From: Mucidula mucida
Lineage: Eukaryota; Basidiomycota; Agaricomycetes; Agaricales; Physalacriaceae
Reading direction: 5' to 3'
Assembly: GCA_015501055.1 (NCBI GenBank)
Contig: JADNYV010000004.1
Coordinates: 682,001 to 746,000, forward strand
Length of the DNA stretch: 64,000 nt
The translations under genes and the position numbers were made by a program. The notes beneath the pieces were generated by a model. That model was not told where the DNA came from and did no database searches. It saw only the letters and a list, made by a program, of their open reading frames with translations. This document shows, piece after piece, positions 10,690 through 21,000 of the stretch. Each line of letters starts with the position of its first letter. Within the stretch, counting starts at the first letter, position 1.

Positions 10690-11417
10690 TCACTGCAGTA
10701 CGCCAGACTCCTCGGACATTCCCGTTTTACGTCGGAATCGTGTTGGATATTGTAAGGTCGACTCCTCTAAATCATCTTTCCGAACAGGAACGACCTGTGG
10801 ACACGTCTGCAAAGAGCCGCGAAGAAACGCAGAGACATACCAAATCGCCAAGCACCGCCTCGACTTTACGTCGAAAGCGCGTTGGGTATAGTAAGACCTT
10901 CTCCTCTAGGAGATCTTCCCCGTCTTTCCCAGTATGAATAGCCTTTCGGTACACTGGTAAGGGAGACGCGTCTAGTATTGTTGAAGCAGACCAGGGACAT
11001 ACCGAATTTCTCACTATTTTGCTTTGTGGTTCGTCGTTCTCTTTAGTCCAATGCAACTTTCTCAGCTCAAAGTCTGAGTGCACTGCCGCTGGTGTCGACG
11101 CCTCCCCGGATTTTGCTCTTTTCTCTGCCTACGGTGCGTCAGAAATCCTATCTTTCAAATAGCACGCGAGCTCTTACCTTTAGAGCGGCAGTGCGCGCTC
11201 GGGCTTTCTCCCCGTGCTGCCATGTCTGCATATGGGCCTGCCATTCCTGTGGGTCGAACGCCCTAGCCTCATCCCACTTGACGAAGACTTGACAGGCCTT
11301 GCAGAACGCCGAGCCGGCACTGACGCGACATATATGATGGCGTTTCTGGAGAAGGAACCGACGCGTCTTTGTCTCCTTGTTGTATGGTTTAGAACGAGAC
11401 TTGCGGGATTTTGCCAT
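10690..11417 (-). CDS. Small protein with Cys/His motif and internal repeat
   Basis: The ATG at 11417 opens a frame rich in Arg/Lys. Exons 11417-11178, 11128-10841 and 10806-10690 keep phase and give 214 residues; the second intron is only 34 nt, so that part of the model is tentative. The N-terminal region has FCKACQVFVKWDEA followed by EWQAHMQTWQH, the same C-x2-C...W-x2-H...H pattern as the gene at 9866-10430. The C-terminal part carries two diverged copies of a segment: LLEEKVLLYPTRFRRK and LEESTLQYPTRFRRK, matching a direct DNA repeat of about 63 bp (10725-10787 and 10862-10926). Function unknown; zinc or nucleic-acid binding is only an inference from residue spacing. Confidence 0.55.
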
Positions 11418-11521
11418 GATGACCGTTGACGAGGTCCAATCCTCTGCTCGTTGCCCTCTTTATATGAGCCATACCGCGCTGTGGATCTGTTCCCCGTGGT
11501 ACGGTGGACAAAGTTTGTCAA

Positions 11522-11537
11522 GCCCATTGTGCCACTC
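11522..11537 (-). promoter_or_regulatory. Shared 16-bp upstream element, copy 2
   Basis: Identical to 10524-10539, 105-120 bp upstream of the ATG at 11417 and ahead of a TATA-like CATATAAAG (about 11456-11465). It may be a co-regulatory site or simply conserved sequence of a duplicated promoter. Confidence 0.45.
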
Positions 11538-11707
11538 GACCAGATTTGGGATACAATGGCGCCCGCTCAAGCAGTTTTTCCTCGTAGAAATCCAAAGTTA
11601 CAGCGTTTATAAAGTATGACACATATATCGGAACATATTTGCTCTACATAAATGATACAATGCTTGAAGGTCGCAATCATTATTGCGCCACAATAACTTG
11701 TTGGTGG

Positions 11708-11967
11708 TCAAGGACGAGGGTGCCAAAAGCGGTTCCCACAATCATTACAGTACAGTGATACACGCCGTTTCTCCGGACCCGGCTGATTGGGATGAGGACA
11801 GCTGAGGTGGAGCACATGAATTTACTGTGCGCCACTTAATCATCAAAGACTTACGGGGAACTATTCCGCCTCTGGGTGGTGTTCGAAGGATGTTGGATGG
11901 GCTGAGACTCCGGTCTCTGGTTGTGTGCAAAGAAGTACCGTAAGCCTTCGCGGCTGTAAGATGGCAT
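11708..11967 (-). CDS. Possible 68-residue protein with Cys motif
   Basis: Two exons (11967-11855 and 11801-11708) with a 53-nt GT-AG intron give MPSYSREGLRYFF... and a C-terminal YCNDCGNRFWHP containing C-x2-C, with another Cys just after the splice. A TATAAAAG sequence lies about 70 bp upstream (12033-12042). It shares small size, orientation and Cys/His character with the two upstream genes, but no clear sequence similarity. It is supported only by consistent splicing, promoter and position, so it may be spurious. Confidence 0.4.
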
Positions 11968-12042
11968 ATCGATGTAGTGTGAGCTGTAGAATGGTGTGGA
12001 TGTCGGTGATGACTATCTCATAGCTCGTCAGGGCTTTTATAC

Positions 12043-12592
12043 TCGTGAACGGTTACAATACGTACACAGGTGCTTGTTCTCGTCGTTGGGGTGGTTACAA
12101 TAAGGTGAGAAAGGACGAGGTCCGAAGACATAATAGTGGTTGTGAGAAAAGACCAGTGGCCTTTGTTGACTGTATTTGGCAGGAGGTTCATTGTTCTCGA
12201 ATGAGGAATGATTGCTGTGTTGGTGGGACCCATTTACACACGAAGAATGCAGACCGCGGAACGTATGTACTGTTTATGAACGCACGAATTAAACGTACGT
12301 GCTGAGGGTAGATGAGCCCAGGATCGACGCCACTTCAGGTTGAAGCATTAGCTTGGATTTCTCTGAAAGTCCAAGGCGAGATTCGGCCTACACGCACGCA
12401 ACACGATGACTCTTTCGCTCACTCCACTGCGGTAATCCTCGGGAGACATCGTAGTGTATTTGAAGAACGGAGGGCCGCTCCGGTAAAGCCGAAATATTTT
12501 CGATTGATCGGGATTTCGTCTCTCGCGATCCATGAGTAGACCATGACTGGGGTCCGATGTTTATAACTCGACGACTCCCTCACTTTCGACTG
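12043..12592. other. Intergenic region between divergent genes
   Basis: About 550 bp with only short unsupported frames. It contains a TATA-like box for the minus-strand gene and presumably the carnitine acetyltransferase promoter. Confidence 0.45.
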
Positions 12593-14830
12593 ATGTCGAC
12601 CTCGACGACGCCGGCGGTGCTGCCGCGTCTTCCTATCCCGCCGCTGCGCAAGACGCTCGACAGGTATCTCGCTTCCCTCGAGCCGTTCTTGCTCGAGGAT
12701 GCTGTTCGCAACGGCACATCCTACGAGTCTGCCTATGCGCTGCGGGCACAGTGGGCAGACGAATTTGCCTCTGGCATAGGAAAGATCTGCCAGGATAGAC
12801 TGCTTGGTCTGTTCACTATTCCTGTACCCGTGTCGAGAACTAAAAAGTTGCAAAGCGCTGGATAGAGCGTCTCCGAATAATTGGCTGGAAGACAACATTT
12901 GGACCAAGAAAGCCTACTTGGAGTGGAGGGCACCGCTGCTGATTAATTCCAACTGGTGGCTCGCGTTCGAGGACGACGCGCGTATTCCAGTGAAGGAGGC
13001 CGATCGCCCGAATGACGGCTATTCCCAGTCGGGTTGCTCGAGATGGCAGGTCCGTAGAGCCGCGTGGATCCTGCATAGAGTCTTGGAGTTCAAGGAGAAA
13101 CTAGAGAGGTACGAGATCTCTCGTATCCAGTGGAACGGGTGGCCTGATCCATTCTAGTCAAGAAATACACCCGGATACGACGCGAACAGGTATGTCTCTC
13201 CAGAGCATCTACGCTGTCAACTTACATCGTGAGCAGGTATATGGCTTCGTGAAAGCACGTCCAAAATGTTTAACGTATCTCGGATACCCAAACCCGACTG
13301 TGATATCCTGTCAATACCCTCTCCTTCTCATTCAGCCTCCTCCTCCGTCGTAGTGATGGTTCACGGCTGGTTCTACACGCTACATGTGTCAGGTCTTCCT
13401 GCTGACAGTATTGCTCGAGGACTGGAAGGCATAATTCGCGATGCCGACTCTCGTATCCGTTCTGGTGCGAAAGCAACACCAGTTGGCGTTCTGTCCTCAG
13501 ACAACCGCGATAATTGGGCATCAAACCTATCCCATCTTGTCTCGCTCTCCCCCCAGAACCAGAAGACGCTAGACTTCATCTCCCAATCCATTCTCGTGCT
13601 CAGTCTCGATGCGCAGCCCAACACGCTTACAGTTGATGGCCAACTCCACACAACTCGGTCGACGTCAGCCAACGTAGGAAACCGATGGTATGACAAGGCC
13701 TTTACTCTCATCGTCGACTCCGCTGCGCGCGCCGGTGCCATGGGTGAACATTCTCCATGTGACGCGCTCGTACCCAGTATTGTTGCGGAATATGGTCTCG
13801 TCGAGGGCATAGATTCATCTCAATTCTCTGATACCCAGCACACTCCTGGAGACTATCGCCGCCTCGAATGGGAGACGGACACGTTCATCGAAAAGCAATG
13901 TACCCTTGCTCAGACCCGTGCCAATGCCATTATCGCCAACTCGGATGACAGTGTCTTGTGGTTCTCAGATTACGGCGCCGACTGGATCAAAGGCGTCGGT
14001 CAGGAATACTTTCCATAACTTCGCTCCTTTTCTTATCAGGTTCAACAGCGAAACAAAGCGCCGACGCATACATTCAAATGGCGCTACAGGTCGCCTGGTA
14101 CAAGACACGCGGGGAGTTCACAGCGACGTACGAAACCGCGCTCACGCGTATGTTCAACAAGGGCCGGACAGAAACAATTCGGACGCTGAGTACAGACAGT
14201 CGCGCCTTCGTTCGAGCAATGGTTGATTCCGACATTTCGGTTCGTGAACTCTGCTTGTTACCCCGTCCGCGCCTCTGATATCTTGCCCGCTATAAGCCTG
14301 AAACAAAATTCAATCTCCTTCGACGCGCTATCCAGACGCATTCGTTGTTGACACGCGAAGCGGCGACCGGACGCGGGATAGATCGCCATCTTTTGGGTCT
14401 GCGTCTGGTGCTCGAACCTGGTGAACACGCGGACCTGTTCGATGATGAATTGTTCGAGCGGAGCTCTCGATGGAAGCTAAGCACCAGCGGGTTGAGCGCA
14501 GGACTCTTGTTCCGCGGTACCGGGTGACTACCAAATCTGTCGTCATTGCGAGCTGTTTCTCATGTGGCCAATAGATTCGGGGCGGGGTATGAGGATGGAT
14601 ATGGGATCAATTGTATGTTACAAGGCCTGATATGTATGATGAATACTGACACACTGTTCTTAGATCTTGCAGGACCCAACTGTATCAAATTTGGAGTTGA
14701 GTCCAAGTTCTCCAGCCCTCTCACATCAACAAAGGCCTTTCAGGACACACTTGTAGCAGTCCTGAAAGACATGTATGCCATATGCTGCTTACCTGAGACA
14801 GATCAAACTTATATTCAGTCCTATCTTTGA
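12593..14830 (+). CDS. Carnitine O-acetyltransferase
   Basis: Eight exons (12593-12806, 12856-13108, 13158-13189, 13237-13998, 14040-14239, 14297-14523, 14575-14612, 14664-14830) give an intact 630-residue choline/carnitine acyltransferase. The enzyme moves acetyl groups between CoA and carnitine, linking peroxisomal, cytosolic and mitochondrial pools. Family landmarks run in order: LPRLPIPPLRKTLDRYLASL at the N terminus, APLLINSNWWLAFEDD, MFNVSRIPKP, NRWYDKAFTLIVD, then GAMGEHSPCDALVPSIV with the catalytic histidine. ETALTRMFNKGRTETIRTLS, RRAIQTHSLLTREAATGRGI and FGAGYEDGYGIN close the protein. No mitochondrial leader or SKL-type C terminus is evident (ends QSYL), so the outer/cytosolic YAT1-like type is most likely. 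The last two exons are noticeably AT-richer than the rest. Convergent with the helicase, 166 bp apart. Confidence 0.93.
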
Positions 14831-14996
14831 AAATAAGAAACAAGTCTAGAACTTCAATCATAGGAGCTAGCTACCGGTGTGAGGAAAATCTCTCACCTAT
14901 ACCACTGGTAATTCATGAACTCTTGACTTGTACAAATACAAGAATTTATGAAATACCAGAGATTTAAATGAGAAATTCAGATAAAAGGAGAAAAAC

Positions 14997-17765
14997 TTAA
15001 ACTCTTCCTTCAACAACATCTGCAAGTGAAACCCAGCCTGCCTCTCCTAGATTCTCTGCTAATCCTCCTACCAGAGACTCCTTTCCTGCTTCTTCAAGAA
15101 AAGACTTGCTTGTAAATACAAACATCTGCCTTTTGCATCGTGTGAGCATTACATTTGTACGTCTCAGACTTTTGAGAAAGCCTATACTGCGAGAGCGTAC
15201 AACAGAGATAATAATGGTATCCTCTTCATTTCCTATAAAAATATTTTAGATAAATAAAAATAATAAAATGAAAATTCAGACCTTGAAAAGAATCCACATT
15301 AAAACATGTATTTTCCCACTGTAGTTCCTGCTCCCTAAGCTTGTTCTCAATTAGGTTTCGCTGTCCATCATAAGGTGTGATAATTTTGTAGCTAGTATTT
15401 TGATTCTGTAGATGTTCCGCTAGAGTGATGATAGCAGCTGCTTCTGCAATATTCTAAGACAATGATCAAAAACCATTTTTAAAATGAGAAATAGAAACCT
15501 TACCTCAAAGGACTCTGCCTGTGTTTTTCTTTCCTTTCCCTCTTTTACATTAATCAGATACAGAGCTTGAATATCCTCAGTAACAGGATGTTTATCCCAT
15601 GACTTGAGTTGACCACTATAGATGGATCTGGAAATAAAATCTCCAAGCTGTGGAGGCATGCGGTCTAAGCAGGGAAATCAGACATGAGAGGCCAGAAGAG
15701 TGAAATCTCCTACACTGTGTATTGAGAAGAAGCCAGCTCTTCTGCAGATGTTGAATCTCAAAAATACTTTTGAGCTCTTCCACATCATCAGCACCGAACG
15801 GAGGCACTACGAGAGTATGTTAAATCAGGTCCTCATGGTTGAACTAAAAGCATACACTGCTTTGGATCCCCGATAAAGCACATTTTCTTGAGAGTTTCCT
15901 TGAAGGTAATGAAAACGTTGATATATTCTGCCACCTTGATCTGAGATGCCTCGTCGACGATGAGTCTCCGAATGGGCACTCCTCGGGTAAGGTAGAAAGC
16001 TTCCTACTCGAGAGCATAGAGAGAGTACTCAAGTAGACCTTCACACCGGTGATGCGGTGTGAGGGAAGCTGGCGGAACTCCTCCGAAGTGATGATATACG
16101 ATGTGAGGTCAGTGTACAGATGGTCGTGCCTGGATGCGGAACACATTAGAGTCTCTTGGTGATCAAACAGAACAACGACCTACCAACCGTCTTTGAAATC
16201 ATTCGAGACGAGTAACCGCCAGGCGGTGAAACCGACTTTCAGGAGCTTCTCGGCAATGTTCTTGACTGCGACGTTGGACTGTGCGATTAGCCAAATACCA
16301 GAGTGGCCAAGGTCAAGCGCAGTCTGGACGTAGGCGGCGATGACGGAGGTCTTTCCCGTACCCGGAGGTCCCTGGACAATAGTGACCGGGTTCACGGACA
16401 GCATGTGGTCGAGTGCAGCTTGCTGTGAGCGATTCAAGTGTTGGCGCGCGGGATGGCTCTCTTGTTTGACAGGATCGAAGGGAGGGTGGGAAGGGAACCA
16501 ATCCGCCGGCCACGATGGCTGGTCATTCAGCGGCATGAGAATATTGCAGACCCACAAGTTCGCTCGGAAGACGTCGAAATTACCTTCGAGAACGTTGAGG
16601 AGTATCTCTTTGGTTCGCAACTCGGCGTTCGTGGGTCCTGCACGGCTTGTGGAAACGATAGACGTCAAGGTCTTGTTGTCATTCAAGATGCGGGAGTCGC
16701 CAAAAACGATGGCTCCGTGCTTTCCCATCGTGGAGCCGGAGACAGCAGAACGAACAATCGTATCTCCCGAAGCGGTTTTTTGTACGACACGGATTTCCTA
16801 GAAGCGGAATGCAGGCGTCAGAGAGTGTATAACATCAAGACAGTATGCAAACCTGGTCACGACGAAAGCGATTCGAATAGGCCTTCATCTCGACATCAAG
16901 AGCCTTTGCGCCTTCCACCTTCGATGAAATGTATTGATGCTGGACATTTGTGGGCTGGAGAGCTCCAACTTGACGCGTGGTCTCGACCATTGTTTTGATC
17001 GTGTCGAGCAGCTAGTCAAACCCACCGTAAGCAAGAGCAATCGCTTCAGTACTGATTTACATAACGTACCTCGGGAGTGAGTCCTTGAGTGTGAATGCGT
17101 TTGACAGGGCTGAAAGTGGCCTCCGCATTCTGGTAGAGTGCCACAAATTGAGCAGCCCACGCGCGCTGCCTCAAGTCGGAGTACGTCTTCTCGACGGGGA
17201 TCTTGTCGGGGCGATGGATGTTTTTGAAAATGTTCTGAATATTTTTTGGCGCGAGACTAACACTGTCGCCCACACACGCCTTGATACACTCGAGGGGATC
17301 GGGAATCCGTCCTGGATCGCGTGGGTCACGGAAGGCAGAGTCGATATTGACGCCGCGCGCGATATGTAGTCCCAGAGTGTCGAGCAGTGACATGGCGACA
17401 TCGCGCATATTGAAGGCGAACACCTCTCCAGCCTCCCGACAGAATATGAACTTCTCCAAGAGCTTCACAACCTTGACCCTTTTAGCCATCCTGGCCTCCT
17501 GCTTCTCGTCCGATTCGTCCCGATCGCGACGGGTAAACACAGAGAATATGAGGCATCGCTCACGATCCGCGCAGGACACGATTTCCAAGTGACCTTTGGG
17601 ATTGTATCCGACGGATATGCCAATCGGGTTGGCCGACCTGATAAACGCCTTGATTTTGGCCTCTGTGATATCAGCCTCACTAACGATAAGAAGTTTAACG
17701 TCAGGGCACTGAGCTGGAGAAAGACCAGGAATGAGCGTTTGTGGAACCCCAGACTGGACACTCAT
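14997..17765 (-). CDS. SF1 (UPF1-like) helicase, copy 1, one apparent frameshift
   Basis: Eight exons (17765-17070, 17011-16853, 16797-16184, 16129-15856, 15806-15714, 15664-15504, 15453-15282, 15232-14997) encode about 801 residues. The helicase core has Walker A GPPGTGKTSVIAAY, WLIAQSNVAVKNIAEKL, Walker B VDEASQIKVAEY, FIGDPKQ, QYRMPPQLGDFI, ITPYDGQRNLI, NVDSFQGNEEDTIIISVVR and NVMLTRCK: the UPF1/SEN1/SMUBP2 branch. The first 230 residues form a separate domain I cannot assign. Exon 4 is one base short for correct phase. LSMLSSRKL and YLTRGVPIRRLIVDEAS lie in different frames around 16005, so one base is missing. A paralogue at 26056-28745 shares intron positions, including 93-nt and 172-nt exons. 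The 3' third (14997 to about 15700) is AT-richer than the 5' part. Confidence 0.88.
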
Positions 17766-18028
17766 GATGGAGCAGGTCGTGGTTGTGGGCAAGTTCGCCG
17801 CTCACAGGCAGGTCGATCAACTACGATCAACTTCGATCGCGTTTACCAGTTTCAAATTATTCGAATTGTTTCCGTCTAGTCCGAGAGAAGGAGAGTAAGC
17901 GACGTATGGTAAACAGAGATGCAAAGAATGCAGACATGACTAGAACCAGTGAAAGGCAAAACATATTGTGGTATCAAGAATATATGATATGAGAAACGTT
18001 GGGGTCATAGGTAAGTACACGAAAACGA

Positions 18029-21000
18029 TCAAGGTTTAGGCGAAGTCGGCCGCGAAGTATTGGGAGCATCGATGGCGCGAGCCAAAGGTGAACCTCGGCC
18101 AACAGGAGAGCTACTGTTTGAAGCGTGCAGTTTTGGAGACGAAAGAACGTTAGGAGGGAGAAGCTCCTGCGGCGAAGGCGTTCCTCCAGGAGGGAATCGC
18201 GGGTCGAATGTTCCTGCGCCTTGAGGCAGATTCAAGGTCATCGGCGAGCCCATCGGATTCATCATGGGAGAGCCCATACCACCCATTCCCATCATCGGCA
18301 TGCCCATCATCGACATACGAGGATCAAACCCATTCATGCCCCCCATCATGGGATTCATGGGCTGCTGCGATGGATTCCCTCCCTCACCTCCAACCTGAGA
18401 GCCCGCGACGGAAAAGTTCATCATCGCTTGCTGGTACGCTTGAGCAGCCTGCTGAGCGGCGAACATGTGCTGAGGATTGAAGCCGCCCATCATGCCAGGA
18501 AATCCCGACATCATAGGATTCATCCCGTTCCCAGTCATCATCGGGTTCATGCCTTGGCCAGTCATCATCGGGTTCATTCCTTGACCAGTCATCATCGGAT
18601 TCATGCCCATCATGCCCATCATCATTGGGTTCATCATGGGGTTGTAGCCGCCGTACATGGACCCTCCCGCCTGCATCTGCTCCATTTGTTGTCGCTGTTG
18701 GTCGTCGAAGCGTCTCTGTCTCTCCTCGGCAAGCCTCTTTTCGCGCTCGCGTTCCGTCAACGCAGCGCCGACACCACCTTCACGTTTCCTGTCCCTCTCA
18801 TGCGCAGAAATGGCGCCCAACAATCCAGTCTGAGGCGGTGGAGGTTTGTGGGGTACGTTGATCAAAGAAGCGCCCGTTTCTCGCGCAACTTCTTCCTGTC
18901 TCTTGGCTGAACGATCGGACTTGTCCTGCATTCCAGCAGATAGCAAGCCTTGAGGAGTGAACGCTTTTGTCATGGTCTGCGAAGGCGGTTCGAGCTGAAC
19001 AAAGGTATCGCGCTCGGGAGGAACACCAGTTTGATGGCCTGGGTCAAGGACTTGACTCCACATGTTATTGCGCGCATTGTTCTGTTGAGGATGTTCCGCT
19101 TGTGTCCTGATCGGCATACCATCGTTAGTATATTGGGTGAATCTGGCATCCGAGCGAACATCAGAATTGACACGTTGCCTCTGGGCGTATGGGGGTTGGG
19201 GAGGGGCGGGCTCGTCATATTCTATTGTTGCAAGTAATTAGTAAGAATTCGATTGCATGAAATGTGAAACGCACCTTGACGTCCAGGAATTTGAGGCAAC
19301 GTTCTGGCTGGCCGCAGATTAGAGAACTGTTGCGACTCGTAATCGCCATGACCTTGCATAGAGTGGCCTTGCATGGATCTCGGATGGGGAGGACCATGGC
19401 TGTCGGTAGACGCAGGTGGCTTGATGCTCGTTGGGGGCGCACTTGGATCACGATCCGAGTCAGCATCGTCCTCCTCTTCTTCGTCTTCGTCTTCTTCCTC
19501 CTCGTCACTGCTCTCGTTCCAACCCGCGTCCTTCTTTTTGCGTCCATTGGCACGACCTGGTCGATGCACGGCAGCGTGGTGTGCAGCCTCCTTAGCCTCC
19601 GCTCGTGCCTTGCGCTCGGCGGCCTGTTTCGATGGGGCAAAGGAGGACTTGTATTGGTTGGAGACGTCTGACGATGGTGGAGGCGGCGGCGTCAACGCGG
19701 CATGCTTCGGCGCTAGAGGTTTCGGCGCCGGCTGCGGCGGTAATTCGTGGTCTTCGACCTGAAGGTAAGACAGCGCTGCTAAAGCGTCAAGTTCGTCGTC
19801 GTCAACAGCACCGCGTGTCTGCAAATCCATCGAATCTTCTTGGTCGCTGAGCTCTTCAGTGACGGGACCAACACTGTAAGGGGCTTGAGACGAAGTTTTA
19901 TGAGACGACGGCGCACGTGCCCCTGACGGTTTACGTCCCAGACCCTGCCTCAAGGAGATCGGGCTCGCTCGATCTGACGCCGAAGGTACAGGACTGTTCG
20001 CAGCTAAAGAATCTCGGTCGGCAGCCTTTGACATGAACGCCATGGGCGTACCCTGCCGAAGAGGTGCAGATCTTTGCGATTTCACGGAAGGACTAGATGC
20101 GCCAGAATAACGTTTATTCGTTGTTCTCACGTCGTCGGACTCATCCTCTTCTTCCGACTCGTCATCGCGCACTATTGGAGGAGACCTGAGCGCTCGTCGA
20201 GAGGCTGGTGCAGGTTGATCATTATTTTCAAACTGCATGAAATAAAGCGCTCCAGCCTCGTTACCAAGATCTTCATCCGGAGGTGCAGGTTCTGCAGCTG
20301 GTATTGTGGCGAGTTTCGGTGTCTGGGAGACGGGTGATTTAGGTGTCATCCTTGGAGAAGCTGATTGCATTCGAGGGGATTTCGGCGGTGCGGTCGGTGA
20401 ATCCAATCCCTTGGTAGAATACGGCGATGTCAGCACGCTGCCGTTATGCGTTGCGACTGAGAATGGTGATGTGAGGACTGATGCTGGGGAATTGGAACGC
20501 CGTGAATCCGTTTGGGAGGGTGTAGGCTCCATGCGAGGGGACGAAGGACGAGGGGACGAAGGAGGTAAAGAAGAGTTCCCAGACACGAACGAAGGCGGTG
20601 ATTGGACGCGCCTCGGAGATGGCGAGTGACTAGCTTCTTGATTCTGTGAGGTACTTGCTTTATCGACGACCTCAACAGGCTGGCTGTTCGAACCACTCTG
20701 AGGGCTCGGAAGCGATGGGATGTCCTTGTCACGGGAAGCACTGGCAGGACTTTGACTAGCAGGACTTTGAGTCAATTGGCCTGATCGGTCGGGCAGGAAT
20801 GAGGAGCTGGAGGGTTCCTCAGCGACAGGCGAATGGTTCATATGCAGCGATTGACGATGGGTACCCAAAACACTTTGCGCATCAATAGACATCGCGCGTC
20901 CGTGTGTATAGACAGAACTTCTCTCTGTGATCGGCGTGAGGAGGTGGCGTTCATGGGTTTGCGGCTGTATGTTGTCGAAACTGAGCGGCGGTAGCTGCGG

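Noticed and set aside
12045..12305. Plus-strand frame of 86 codons
   Set aside because: It overlaps the promoter of the minus-strand small gene and has no conserved or coding-like features.
18125..18910. His/Arg-rich plus-strand frame of 261 codons
   Set aside because: It is the antisense of the Met-rich repeat (CAT/ATG complement gives His); the opposite strand carries the phase-consistent gene.
19373..19762. Ser-rich plus-strand frame opposite the PH-domain gene
   Set aside because: The Ser run is the antisense of an acidic GAG/GAC-rich coding stretch on the minus strand.
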